Of a stretch of 64,000 nt of DNA, positions 51,987 to 61,502 are shown piece after piece. The position numbers and the translations under genes were made by a program. Every line of letters begins with the position of its first letter. Position 1 is the first letter of the stretch. The notes beneath the pieces are model-generated. The model searched no databases and was not told the DNA's origin. It saw nothing but the letters and a program-made list of their open reading frames with translations. Location: positions 1-64,000 of the forward strand of contig NZ_JNJB01000012.1 in the NCBI RefSeq assembly GCF_000701505.1, written 5' to 3'. The stretch comes from Dyadobacter crusticola DSM 16708 (GTDB lineage: Bacteria > Bacteroidota > Bacteroidia > Cytophagales > Spirosomataceae).

Positions 51987-52713
51987 CTATTTCGTGCCAA
52001 GATACCCCGATCCCGTTCGCTGAAGCGAGCGGAAATAGATTGATACGGGCTGCGCCGCATGGAAGAATCCAAATTATCCAAGCTGGTCTATTTCGTGCCA
52101 AGATACCCCCGATCCCGTTCGCTGAAGCGAGCGGAAATAGATTGATGCGGGCTGCGCCGCATGCGAGATTCCAAATTTATCCAAGCTGGTCTATTTCGTG
52201 CCAAAATACCCCCGATCCCGTTCGCTGAAGCGAGCGGAAATAGATTAATGCGGGCTGCGCCGCATGGAAGAATCCAAATTTTTCCAGGCTGGTCTATTTC
52301 GTGCCAAGATACCCCCGATCCCGTTCGCTGAAGCGAGCGAAAATGGATTGATGCGGGCTGCGCCGCATGCGAGATTCCAAATTTATCCAAGCTGGTCTAT
52401 TTCGTGCCAAGATACCCCCGATCCCGTTCGCTGAAGCGAGCGAAAATGGATTGATGCGGGCTGCGCCGCATGCGAGATTCCAAATTTATCCAAGCTGGTC
52501 TATTTCGTGCCAAGATACCCCCGATCCCGTTCGCTGAAGCGAGCGGAAATAGATTGATGCGGGCTGCGCCGCATGCGAGATTCCAAATTTATCCAAGCTG
52601 GCATAGTGGGCGCGAAGAAACCCCGTTTCCCTTCGCCTCCGCGAACGGAAATAGATCAGCGCAAACGCAGCCAAGCTGCCCACCTATCTCTAGCCGTCGG
52701 CTTCAGCCGACGG
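51987..52713. repeat. tandem array of about 103-bp hairpin units
   Basis: Six consecutive near-identical units begin at 51987, 52088, 52191, 52294, 52397 and 52500 (spacing 101 then 103 bp), with a diverged seventh from 52603. Each has two palindromes: cgttcgctgaagcgagcg and gcgggctgcgccgc. The diverged unit ends in ccgtcggcttcagccgacgg (52694-52713), a REP-like hairpin that overlaps the 3' end of the transposase gene. The units carry open frames by chance but no gene. Confidence 0.9.
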
Positions 52714-53139
52714 AAAAAGGGGCCAATTGTATTTTTTGGCAAAGCGGTTGATTTCTTCTGTAAAGGTTTGTTTGCTGTGGTGGGCTTCCTGATTTAGGAT
52801 ATAATGTCGCACTTTAACAACGTGCCGCTCGCTTACGCTCACTGCCCAGTAATCGTCTTGCCAGACAAATTTGCGCTCGGTCATTTTGTTCTGATTAATC
52901 CAGCAAGCGGACTCGCCTTTAATCATCTGCACGACTTTACTGATCGATTGTTCCCGTTTAAGGCATATCAAACAATGCGCATGGTCAAAATATCCATTCA
53001 CCACGTCAATATGAATCCCTTTTGATTCCGCATTCTTTTTGATGTGAAAAAATACCTTGCTCCTGATTGCGTCATGAAGGAAATGATGGCGGTATTTGGT
53101 TGCGAAAACGAGATGTACCCAGATGCTTGTCCAGCTCAT
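52690..53139 (-). CDS. IS200/IS605-like (RAYT-type) transposase
   Basis: A 149-residue Y1 (HUH) transposase: SIWVHLVFATKYRHHFL, the metal-binding DHAHCLICL and Tyr in VRHYILNQEAHHSK. Such enzymes nick single-stranded DNA at hairpins. It is next to the hairpin array at 51987-52713, and its last codons (PSAEADG) are read from a REP-like hairpin. REP-associated tyrosine transposases spread such hairpins; this protein and array look like a pair. Confidence 0.85.
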   Translation of the reverse strand: MSWTSIWVHLVFATKYRHHFLHDAIRSKVFFHIKKNAESKGIHIDVVNGYFDHAHCLICLKREQSISKVVQMIKGESACWINQNKMTERKFVWQDDYWAVSVSERHVVKVRHYILNQEAHHSKQTFTEEINRFAKKYNWPLFPSAEADG

Positions 53140-53322
53140 ATCAATGATTTCTTTTGATGAACCATTTGGACGCCGAATCTGCGGGAAAGTAACGCTGACT
53201 TTCGGTTTGGCCGATAAACGCCAATAGTTTCGATTTCGACAGACCGCTATTGCAGTATAATCCGGATTGGAAGTATTTTTGACAAATTGTTCCCGTAATT
53301 CAATCAGCTAACCACATTCGTT

Positions 53323-54660
53323 TTGAAACTCTGGCAAAAGGAAAATACAGTCACTTCTGAAAAAATAGAAAAGTTTACGGTGGGTAAAGACCGGGAAATG
53401 GATTTGCATCTGGCCGGGTTTGACGTGCTGGGCAATATCGCTCACGCGACCATGCTCGAAACCATTGGCTTGCTGACTGCCGAAGATCTGAAAGCATTGA
53501 AAGAAGAGCTGAAAAATATCTATACCCAGGTTCAAAAAGGAGAGTTTGTCATTGAAGACGGCGTAGAAGATGTGCATTCACAAGTGGAGCTGCTCCTGAC
53601 CAGAAAGCTGGGTGATACTGGCAAAAAAATACATAGCGGCCGCTCCCGCAACGATCAGGTGCTGGTGGATATGAAGCTTTTTACACGCGCACGGTTGCTT
53701 AATGTGGTGCAGGCGACAGAGAAGCTTTTCAATGTTTTGATCCAGAAATCAGAACAGCACAAGAATGACCTTCTTCCGGGTTATACACATTTGCAGATCG
53801 CGATGCCTTCTTCTTTCGGGCTCTGGTTTGGCGCGTATGCAGAGGGTTTGATCGACGATATCATTCAATTGAATGCAGCTTATCGCCTGGCGAACCGCAA
53901 TCCGCTCGGTTCAGGAGCTGGTTATGGATCTTCATTCCCATTGAATCGGCAGCTCACTACCGAGTTACTGGGTTTTGAAGGAATGCATTATAATGTGGTT
54001 TATGCCCAAATGAGCCGCGGACGTACAGAACAGGCTGCATTGACCGCCATTTCGTCACTCGCAGCAACTGTTTCACGGCTTGCTATGGATGTTTGTCTGT
54101 ACAACAGCCAGAATTTCGGCTTCATTGTTTTGCCGGATGATCTTACGACAGGCAGCAGCATTATGCCGCACAAGAAAAATCCGGACGTAGCTGAGCTGCT
54201 TCGTGCAAAAACCAACCGCATGAAGGCGCTGCCGATGGAAGTGACGATGGTTTTGAGCAATCTTCCATCAGGTTATCACCGCGATATGCAGCTCCTGAAA
54301 GAAATTCTGATGCCCGCATTCGACGAGATTCTGGACTGCCTCGATATAGCTGCTTTTATGCTCCAAAACATGAAAGTGAAAGAAAATCTGCTTGCCGACC
54401 CCAAATACGACCTGCTGTTCAGTGTGGAGCGTGTGAATGAATTGGTGATCAGCGGCGTTCCTTTCCGCGATGCGTACCGGCAGGTAGGTGCTGAAATCGG
54501 CGAAGGTACATACAGCCCGCCGCGTGAACTGAAACATACACACGAAGGCAGTATCGGCAATTTACAGTCTGCTGAAATCACGCAGAGAATGCAGAAAGAA
54601 CTTGCTGCTTTTGGTTATGATAAAGTACAAAATGCCCTGGATCAATTGCTAGGTCAATAA
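53323..54660 (+). CDS. argH: argininosuccinate lyase
   Basis: A 445-residue fumarase/aspartase-superfamily enzyme splitting argininosuccinate to arginine and fumarate. The start is TTG at 53323, giving the usual MKLWQK beginning; the first in-frame ATG lies 25 residues later, inside the conserved region. Motifs are HSGRSRNDQV, GSGAGYGSSFP and the family signature GSSIMPHKKNPD. The next gene starts 5 bases after the stop. argB lies at 61503-62288 on the other strand. Confidence 0.93.
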   Translation: MKLWQKENTVTSEKIEKFTVGKDREMDLHLAGFDVLGNIAHATMLETIGLLTAEDLKALKEELKNIYTQVQKGEFVIEDGVEDVHSQVELLLTRKLGDTGKKIHSGRSRNDQVLVDMKLFTRARLLNVVQATEKLFNVLIQKSEQHKNDLLPGYTHLQIAMPSSFGLWFGAYAEGLIDDIIQLNAAYRLANRNPLGSGAGYGSSFPLNRQLTTELLGFEGMHYNVVYAQMSRGRTEQAALTAISSLAATVSRLAMDVCLYNSQNFGFIVLPDDLTTGSSIMPHKKNPDVAELLRAKTNRMKALPMEVTMVLSNLPSGYHRDMQLLKEILMPAFDEILDCLDIAAFMLQNMKVKENLLADPKYDLLFSVERVNELVISGVPFRDAYRQVGAEIGEGTYSPPRELKHTHEGSIGNLQSAEITQRMQKELAAFGYDKVQNALDQLLGQ

Positions 54661-54665
54661 AACCG

Positions 54666-56243
54666 ATGCTTACCGCCAAAAGAGGATTGCTCATTTCTTC
54701 CTTTATCTGGATCGTTTGCCTTTCCTTCAATGCAGGCTGGAAAGCGCCTGCGGAGCATTCTGTTTTTGTCACTAAAAGCCTGAGCGCTGATTCGGTTGCC
54801 GAAGGAAGACAGCTGGCCAAAGCTTATTGCACGCGCTGTCACCTCTTTCCCAAACCTGCATTACTGGATAAAAATACGTGGGTTACCAGCGTGCTTCCGA
54901 ACATGGGACAGCGGCTCGGCCTGCGATTTTCTGACAAAGACCCATTTGCAGACCTGCTTCCCGAAGACGAAAAAGCGATTCGCTGGCTTGCTATTTACCC
55001 GGAGACTGCATTAATCACGCAACCGGATTGGGAAAAGATAATGGCTTACTACCGGCATGAAGCGCCTGCGGAACCGCTTCCACAAAAAGATAACCTGGTG
55101 ATCTCTGATTCACTCCCATTATTCCGTGGACAGCATCTGACCGTTTCAGATAATGCAATACCTAAAACCACGCTGCTCAAATTCGATCCGCGTACCTCAC
55201 AATTGTACGTAGGTGATGATCAGCAAGCATTATTTGTACTGGATAATGCAATGCAGCTGAAAGAAAATTACTGGATAGACTCTGCTCCCACGGACATTGA
55301 TTTTCCAGAAAATGCACCGCCAAGACTGCTGACGATTGGCGTTTTTGCTCCATCAGAGCGGCGGGCAGGACGATTAATGGCAGTTTCCAAATCTCCGGTA
55401 CCCGCGCAGTCGCTGGTGAATATTCAGGCTTTGCCACGGCCGGTACAGTTTACAACCGGAGATCTGAACATGGATGGAAAAGCAGATGCGCTGATTTGCG
55501 GGTTTGGAAACCATTCCGGAAAGCTGTTCTGGCTGGATGGCTTTGACCCTGCGAAGGAACATATCCTGAAAGAAATGCCCGGTGCCCGGCGTGCGCAGAT
55601 CGCTGATTTTAACAAAGACAAAAAACCGGATGTAATTGCGTTAATGGCGCAAGCACGGGAGGAGATTTCCATTTTCTATAATCTTGGTAATGGGAAGTTC
55701 AGGGAGAAGGTGCTAGTGCAATTTCCACCTTCGTATGGAATGAGCTACTTCGAGCTTGTGGACTTTAACAAAGATGGTTTTCAGGATATCCTGGTTACCA
55801 ATGGAGATAATTGGGACCTTTCCAATGTGCCGAAAAACTACCACGGAGTACGACTTTACTTAAACGATGGCAAAGACAATTTCAAGCTCGCCTGGTTTTA
55901 TCCGTTTTACGGCGCAAGCAAGGCGATTGCAAGAGACTTTGATAATGATGGAGATATCGACATCGCAGCCACTTCTTTTTACACTGACCTGGAAAATCCA
56001 GCGCATGGGTTTGCATATCTCTCCAACGAAGGAAAAATGAACTTCAAAGCTGCATCAACCCCGCTGGCAGGTGCAGGAAAATGGCTGACCATGGAAGCCG
56101 GCGATCTGGACAAAGACGGAGATATCGACATTGTACTCGGCTCCTATTTTCACACGATCGGCGAAGTAAGCAAACTGATGGCGCGCGGCACCGTTTCCTT
56201 TCCTCAGCTCCTGGTGTTCACCAATCGTAAAAACGACAAGTAG
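54666..56243 (+). CDS. secreted cytochrome c/FG-GAP repeat protein
   Basis: A 525-residue protein with a signal peptide (about 1-25), a single heme c motif CTRCH (about 56-60) in a short cytochrome c domain (to about 130) and then a set of FG-GAP/VCBS-like units with calcium-binding loops (DLNMDGKAD, DFNKDKKPD, DFNKDGFQD, DFDNDGDID, DLDKDGDID). The propeller is extracellular in related proteins. The combination suggests surface electron transfer or sugar/alcohol oxidation with other Cytophagales c-type cytochrome proteins. It follows argH by 5 bases but is unrelated in role. Confidence 0.82.
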   Translation: MLTAKRGLLISSFIWIVCLSFNAGWKAPAEHSVFVTKSLSADSVAEGRQLAKAYCTRCHLFPKPALLDKNTWVTSVLPNMGQRLGLRFSDKDPFADLLPEDEKAIRWLAIYPETALITQPDWEKIMAYYRHEAPAEPLPQKDNLVISDSLPLFRGQHLTVSDNAIPKTTLLKFDPRTSQLYVGDDQQALFVLDNAMQLKENYWIDSAPTDIDFPENAPPRLLTIGVFAPSERRAGRLMAVSKSPVPAQSLVNIQALPRPVQFTTGDLNMDGKADALICGFGNHSGKLFWLDGFDPAKEHILKEMPGARRAQIADFNKDKKPDVIALMAQAREEISIFYNLGNGKFREKVLVQFPPSYGMSYFELVDFNKDGFQDILVTNGDNWDLSNVPKNYHGVRLYLNDGKDNFKLAWFYPFYGASKAIARDFDNDGDIDIAATSFYTDLENPAHGFAYLSNEGKMNFKAASTPLAGAGKWLTMEAGDLDKDGDIDIVLGSYFHTIGEVSKLMARGTVSFPQLLVFTNRKNDK

Positions 56244-56251
56244 CAACGAAA

Positions 56252-56281
56252 AAAGAGGCAAGCCAAGCGGCCCGCCTCTTT
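56252..56281. terminator. bidirectional terminator
   Basis: aaagaggc (56252-56259) and gcctcttt (56274-56281) form an 8-bp stem between two convergent genes, with A-rich and T-rich flanks on both sides. Confidence 0.7.
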
Positions 56282-56317
56282 CCGATTTTAACTAAATCTA
56301 TTTGTAATCTCTTATCC

Positions 56318-57943
56318 TTATTTCACGTCCCAGAACAACTTCTGAGTCAATTTATCATTATCCCTAACTGCAGCATAGTTGATAGGATTGTAGGTAACCT
56401 CGTTGCCCGGGTAAGTCCATCTTACAGGAGGCAAAGTCTGGTTGTTTGCATTATCAGTCTGGAACTGTAACGCTGGCATATCCAATCTGCGTACTTCTGC
56501 CCAGTTTTCGTATGCCTGAACAATGTTGAAGTGCAGCCATTTTTGAGTAGCAATGCGGTTCAGTTTCTCTGCCGGTGTTGTCGCGGCTGCCCAGCTTACA
56601 CCACTTCCTGCTATGTATTGCGTGATGGAAGCCGGCTGTGCCGGAACAGGCTTTGCAGCATTGGTTATACCTGTAGCATTCGTAATTGCCAGGATGCTGT
56701 TATAGAAGTTTACTGATTGTGCGATTGCTGTTTCATAAGCTGTTTTCGCTAATGCATCATTTCCTTGATTGAGGTAATATTCAGCTTTGATCAGATTCAC
56801 CTGAGCTGCGTTAATAATCACACCTGGAAAAAATTGATTGTGGCTCAATGTGAATCGATTGTAGATCGCAACGGTTCCTGCCTGGTATTGTGCCGTTTGT
56901 ACTGAAGAAGTTGCAAGTGGGTCAATACCTGCATAAACACCTTTTGCATTCTGACCAGGTTCGAAAATAATTTTCAAGCGTGGATCTGCATTGGTATTCA
57001 TGTGATCAATCATTTTCTTGCTTGCAGTGTTTCCAAACCAGTCGCCCCCGCCGGAAGCGATACCATCTTGGAAGCCTTTTGAGTTAATATCTGTATTGAC
57101 ATCATAAACATTCATCTGAATGTTTTGCTCGTTGGTCTCCACCACGGGAAAAGTGCCCGCATTGGTCAGGATTTCTCCCATCTCTGTCTTAGCTCTTGCC
57201 TGGAAAGCCGGGGCTGCTGAAACACGGTTCAACATACGCAGGCGAAGCGAGTTGCAGTAACGCTTCCACAAGTCCAGGCTACCTTTGTTTACAATGTCAG
57301 CAGTTTGGAATGCTTTCTGATAGTTTTGAAAACCTGGGTTAGCATTAATGGTGTTTAATTCTGATGCGATTAATTTCAAATCGTCCAACATCAATGTGTA
57401 TATTGATTCGGGCGAATCAAATTTCGCTATTGAAGAAGCATAGTCCCCATTATTCGCGCTCAACATACCCGCTTCTGTGAACGGAATCGCACCATAGATG
57501 TCGACGAGGCGCTGCGTGTAATCGTACAAATAGATTTTCGCAGTAATCAGGAAAACCTTTTTATCGTTTTGCTCAGCAGTAGGCCTGCTTGCGTATATAC
57601 GTTCCAACTCGCGGAACTGTGCGAGAGTATTGTAATAGTTAAACCAGAGGTCCTGTGAACCTGCTGAACCCGGTACATAATTACCTGATTCGAAGGGCCA
57701 ACCAACGGATTGTGTGTAGCGGTTGATTGAAGTACGCAACGTCACAAAATAGTTACCATATGCTGGCAATACCCAGTTACGGTTGGTATACATAATACCT
57801 GTATACTGTTTTTCAACAGAGGTTTCTGAGATTTTGGATGGATCCGCATACCTCTCAGTAAATTCGGACTCTTCGCAAGCGGTTGTTGCGAATAATAACC
57901 CGGCTAATATGAATGAAAGTATCTTGTTCATTGTCTTGATCAT
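56318..57943 (-). CDS. SusD/RagB-family nutrient-binding lipoprotein
   Basis: A 541-residue lipoprotein (ILSFILAGLLFATTACEES, lipobox TTAC) of the SusD-like_2 type, shown by YADPSKISETSVEKQYTG, the TPR-like helices and IATQKWLHFNIVQAYENWAEVRR near the C-terminus. It would cap the SusC channel and bind a nutrient outside the outer membrane. It follows the SusC gene by 9 bases. An inner start at 57931 (MNKILSF) is likely. Confidence 0.9.
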   Translation of the reverse strand: MIKTMNKILSFILAGLLFATTACEESEFTERYADPSKISETSVEKQYTGIMYTNRNWVLPAYGNYFVTLRTSINRYTQSVGWPFESGNYVPGSAGSQDLWFNYYNTLAQFRELERIYASRPTAEQNDKKVFLITAKIYLYDYTQRLVDIYGAIPFTEAGMLSANNGDYASSIAKFDSPESIYTLMLDDLKLIASELNTINANPGFQNYQKAFQTADIVNKGSLDLWKRYCNSLRLRMLNRVSAAPAFQARAKTEMGEILTNAGTFPVVETNEQNIQMNVYDVNTDINSKGFQDGIASGGGDWFGNTASKKMIDHMNTNADPRLKIIFEPGQNAKGVYAGIDPLATSSVQTAQYQAGTVAIYNRFTLSHNQFFPGVIINAAQVNLIKAEYYLNQGNDALAKTAYETAIAQSVNFYNSILAITNATGITNAAKPVPAQPASITQYIAGSGVSWAAATTPAEKLNRIATQKWLHFNIVQAYENWAEVRRLDMPALQFQTDNANNQTLPPVRWTYPGNEVTYNPINYAAVRDNDKLTQKLFWDVK

Positions 57944-57952
57944 TTTTAGAAA

Positions 57953-60900
57953 TTAGAAGCTGGCTCTCAGCATGACACCCATTGTGCGGAAAGATGGATT
58001 ACTTCCTGCATTCGTGATGTTTTCATACCATCTTGAACTGATGTTGGTTTGCTCTGCATCCAGGTCTTTCACAGTTCTGTACAGGAAAAAAAGGTTACGT
58101 CCGAAAACCGAAAGCGAGATATTTTGAGCACCCAATTTCCTTCCGATGTTGGAAGGCAGGCGGTAAGCCAATGAAAGCTCACGCATTTTAAAGTACGTGT
58201 TCTCCTGAACATACAGCTCGTAACGTGCATTACCGTACTGAGGACCGCCCCAGTTGTAAGTTGAGTTGTAGTAAGTTGCCTGAGAAACCACATTCGTGTT
58301 CACTTCGCCAGACGCAGTTACACCATCCATTAGCATACCATCGTGGTAAACCGGCTGTCCGGCAGGGCCAGCTGATTCTGTCGTCTGAACTCCTTTTCCG
58401 TTAGCATCTACGTAGTACGAAAGACCGCCGTGCTCTTTGTCCATATTGGTAAGACTTTCCTTTGTCAGACCTCTTGAGGTCATCCAGTTGATCCCTGTCG
58501 GCATAATGTGCCCGCCTACTCTGAAGTCAACTACCGCGTCCAATGTGAAGTTCTTGTAGCTAAATGTGTTCAGTACACCACCAGTCAGCTTCGGCATTGC
58601 ATTACCTACTTTAATCCAGTTTGCTCCGTCCAGCTGGTACAGACCGTTTGGTCCTACTACATTTTGCCCCTGGCTATTTTTAAGAATACCGTGTGCGAAA
58701 ATATCTCCCATTGGCTGACCAACAATTGACCTTACTTGTGCAGCGTTTCCGTCGTAGTCAGCGTGCAGCAATTCGGTTGAATTATTTGCCAGTTTCTCTA
58801 CTTTGTTTACGTTTCTTGCCAGGTTCACAGTAAGATCCCAGTTGAAATCGTTCAGGTTGGTAGCTCTGATCGGGCTAACATTGAATGCAACTTCCACACC
58901 CTGGTTTCTCAAAGTACCGATGTTGGCAAGAATGGTTCTTGCTCCCGTTGTAGCTGCGATGTTCAGCGGAAGGATCTGGTCTACGATCTGTGCATTGTAA
59001 TAAGCGATATCCAATCCTATACGGTTCTGGAACAATTTAGTTTCCAAACCGAACTCAAATTCACGCTTCTGCTCAGGACGGATCAGGTCATTGCCGCGCT
59101 CGTCGGTCATGTAAGTATAAAGAACCGACGCACCACCTTGCTGCTGGATACTTAGATTACCCTGATTAAATGCTACGTTCGCACGATAGATTTCAGGATA
59201 GTTACCTACAATACCGAAAGAGCCGCGCAGTTTACCATAGCTAAAAAACCGTGGAAGCTCGAATGCATCAGAAAATACAAAGCTGGCGTTGACAGACGGG
59301 TAAACGAATGCATTGTTGCCCGGCGCCAATGAAGATGTACGGTCTCTTCTGATTGTACCTTCAACAAAGAAAAGGTTCTTATAATCGAAGTTAAGCGTTC
59401 CCATGTAAGCATCACGCAGGTATCTGCTTCTGGTTTGCTTACCATTTGCGATGTTTACACTAGCTGAAACATCAAAGAAATTTTCTGTGCTCAGCCCACC
59501 GTTGGTAGATCTTTGGACAAACGTGTTCAGTGTTCTGTTCGCCGTGTAGCCTCCCAATGCAGATAATGTAATGTCTTCGCCGATTTTCTTGGTATAAGTC
59601 AGAAGGAGATCACCATATACGTTGTTGTAAAGGTTGTTGTCCATTCCGAAGTTACCTGAGTAACCAAATGCAAGAGGAACTGTGCTGTATTCGCGGTTTT
59701 CCATTCTCTCGCTGGTCCAGTCCGTTGCGATACGACCTCTCAGTTTAAGGTTATCAAGAATGTCCCAGTGCTGGGTGATACTTGCAATTACGCGGTCTGA
59801 ATATTCGAAATACTGGTTCTTTCTTGTATTCCAAACGTAATCTGCGATATCCGATTTAAAACCATTGTAGATAATGTTTTCGTTCGGGGTTAAACTCTGC
59901 GTTCCCGCACCGGTTACGAATTTGTAGCCCAAACTTGTCTGGTATCTGTCATTGTACCAGTCAGCCGACTCAAAACGGTTCATCATACCCGTAAAGTTGT
60001 TGATCATACGATCCACTTTGAAGGGCCTGTTGTAAGTATATTGATTAACGTAGTTGACCATCAAATCCGTTTTCAGCTTTTTGTTAAGGTTGAAGCTCGC
60101 ATTCAGGTTCGCGATATTCTTGCTGTTTTTAGATTTATAACTGATCATTCCGTTATCCTGACGGGTAAACGAGAAACGGATATTTGCATTATCAGTCGCT
60201 TTCGAGATAGAAAGGTTGATGTTTGAGCTGCTCGCATTCTCGAACAAATCTGCGTAGCTGTTTCCTGATGGAGAATAGGGTCTGATCTTTCCGTCCCAGG
60301 CCATAACCGGCTGTCCATCAAACTTAGGACCAAAGTTTACACTTGCACCGAGCAAGCCTCTCGTTTCTTTTACACCGTCTCCATCTACATCATAGTAAAT
60401 GAAACCTGCTGCATCCTGGCCGCCATTGTTGTAGTTCAAAGGATAACCCGGGCCTCTTACATCCTGGTAACGTGGCAGGTAAGCGATTTTGTCAACATTA
60501 TAGCTTGCATTGAAATCAACACCAAGCCCTTTTTTGCCTTTACCTGTTTTGGTAGTAACAAGCAAAACCCCGTTTACCGCTTCCGAACCGTAAAGCGCAG
60601 CAGCAGAAGCACCTTTCAACACCGAAATATTTTCGATATCGGCCGGGTTTAGGTCAAGAAGACCGTTTCCGCGCAAACGCTGGTCAGCCCAGAAATCGCC
60701 GTTACGCGCCTCACCGTTACGGATTGGGATACCATCCAAAACGATCAGCGGCTGAGTATTACCTGTAATGGAGCTGAAACCGCGAATGTTGATACTTACA
60801 CCCGAAGTAGCGCCACCGGGCGTTGCATTGATTGTTACACCGGGCGCTTTTCCGTAAAGTGCTGTTGCGAAGTTTGGCGAAGCAGTTTTGATCAAAGCCT

Positions 60901-61279
60901 CGTTATTGACGATAGCAGTAGCGTAACCCAATGCACGCTGCTCCTTAGAGATGCCAAGTGCAGTTACTACTACTTCGCCAAGCTGGTTAGCGTCTTCTGA
61001 TAGTACCACGTCGAGTACAGTCTTGTTTCCAACAGGAGCTTCAATGGTTTTGTAGCCAATGTAGGAGAAAACCAATGTGTTTGCCGAAGTTGCCGCGATC
61101 GAGAAATTTCCAGACGCATCAGAGGTGGTACCGTTTGTAGTACCTTTTACAAGGATCGAAACGCCCGGTAAAGTGGAGCCGTCTGATCCCGATTTAATCG
61201 TCCCAGTCACCGTTTGAGCGATTACAGGGCTGCTTACCATCAAGAACATGACGAAAAGCCGAAGTAAATTTTTTCGCAT
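57953..61279 (-). CDS. SusC/RagA-family TonB-dependent transporter
   Basis: An 1108-residue outer-membrane transporter: signal peptide (1-21), carboxypeptidase-like domain (VTGTIKSGSDGSTLPGVSILVKG, about 22-95), TonB-box/plug with the SusC signature LKGASAAALYGSEAVNGVLLVTTKTGK (named here by its start LKGASAAALYG, about 225), and a 22-strand barrel. With the SusD partner it imports oligosaccharides or peptides using TonB energy. No hydrolase or regulator is adjacent, so the substrate is unknown. Confidence 0.93.
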   Translation of the reverse strand: MRKNLLRLFVMFLMVSSPVIAQTVTGTIKSGSDGSTLPGVSILVKGTTNGTTSDASGNFSIAATSANTLVFSYIGYKTIEAPVGNKTVLDVVLSEDANQLGEVVVTALGISKEQRALGYATAIVNNEALIKTASPNFATALYGKAPGVTINATPGGATSGVSINIRGFSSITGNTQPLIVLDGIPIRNGEARNGDFWADQRLRGNGLLDLNPADIENISVLKGASAAALYGSEAVNGVLLVTTKTGKGKKGLGVDFNASYNVDKIAYLPRYQDVRGPGYPLNYNNGGQDAAGFIYYDVDGDGVKETRGLLGASVNFGPKFDGQPVMAWDGKIRPYSPSGNSYADLFENASSSNINLSISKATDNANIRFSFTRQDNGMISYKSKNSKNIANLNASFNLNKKLKTDLMVNYVNQYTYNRPFKVDRMINNFTGMMNRFESADWYNDRYQTSLGYKFVTGAGTQSLTPNENIIYNGFKSDIADYVWNTRKNQYFEYSDRVIASITQHWDILDNLKLRGRIATDWTSERMENREYSTVPLAFGYSGNFGMDNNLYNNVYGDLLLTYTKKIGEDITLSALGGYTANRTLNTFVQRSTNGGLSTENFFDVSASVNIANGKQTRSRYLRDAYMGTLNFDYKNLFFVEGTIRRDRTSSLAPGNNAFVYPSVNASFVFSDAFELPRFFSYGKLRGSFGIVGNYPEIYRANVAFNQGNLSIQQQGGASVLYTYMTDERGNDLIRPEQKREFEFGLETKLFQNRIGLDIAYYNAQIVDQILPLNIAATTGARTILANIGTLRNQGVEVAFNVSPIRATNLNDFNWDLTVNLARNVNKVEKLANNSTELLHADYDGNAAQVRSIVGQPMGDIFAHGILKNSQGQNVVGPNGLYQLDGANWIKVGNAMPKLTGGVLNTFSYKNFTLDAVVDFRVGGHIMPTGINWMTSRGLTKESLTNMDKEHGGLSYYVDANGKGVQTTESAGPAGQPVYHDGMLMDGVTASGEVNTNVVSQATYYNSTYNWGGPQYGNARYELYVQENTYFKMRELSLAYRLPSNIGRKLGAQNISLSVFGRNLFFLYRTVKDLDAEQTNISSRWYENITNAGSNPSFRTMGVMLRASF

Positions 61280-61502
61280 AGTTGGAATTGCGTATTAGTT
61301 GAGGATTAAAATTAACACAATTTTAATATTTAATTTTTAATCAAGGCGAATGTTATTAAAAAAAATTATGAATTAGGTATTGAAAAGATAAATAATGTAG
61401 AAATTATCTATTGCTAACCCGGAAAATCGCAAAAGAAAAGAAGGCTACTACTTACGATTACCATCGAGAAGCAGCAGCCTTACAGGAGCAGATGCAAAAT
61501 GT

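Noticed and set aside
51987-52602. possible CRISPR array
   Set aside because: Whole 103-bp units repeat almost unchanged; there are no unique spacers and no cas genes.
52040-52797. overlapping frames in the hairpin array
   Set aside because: They repeat with the 103-bp unit, occur on both strands and have no independent protein signature.
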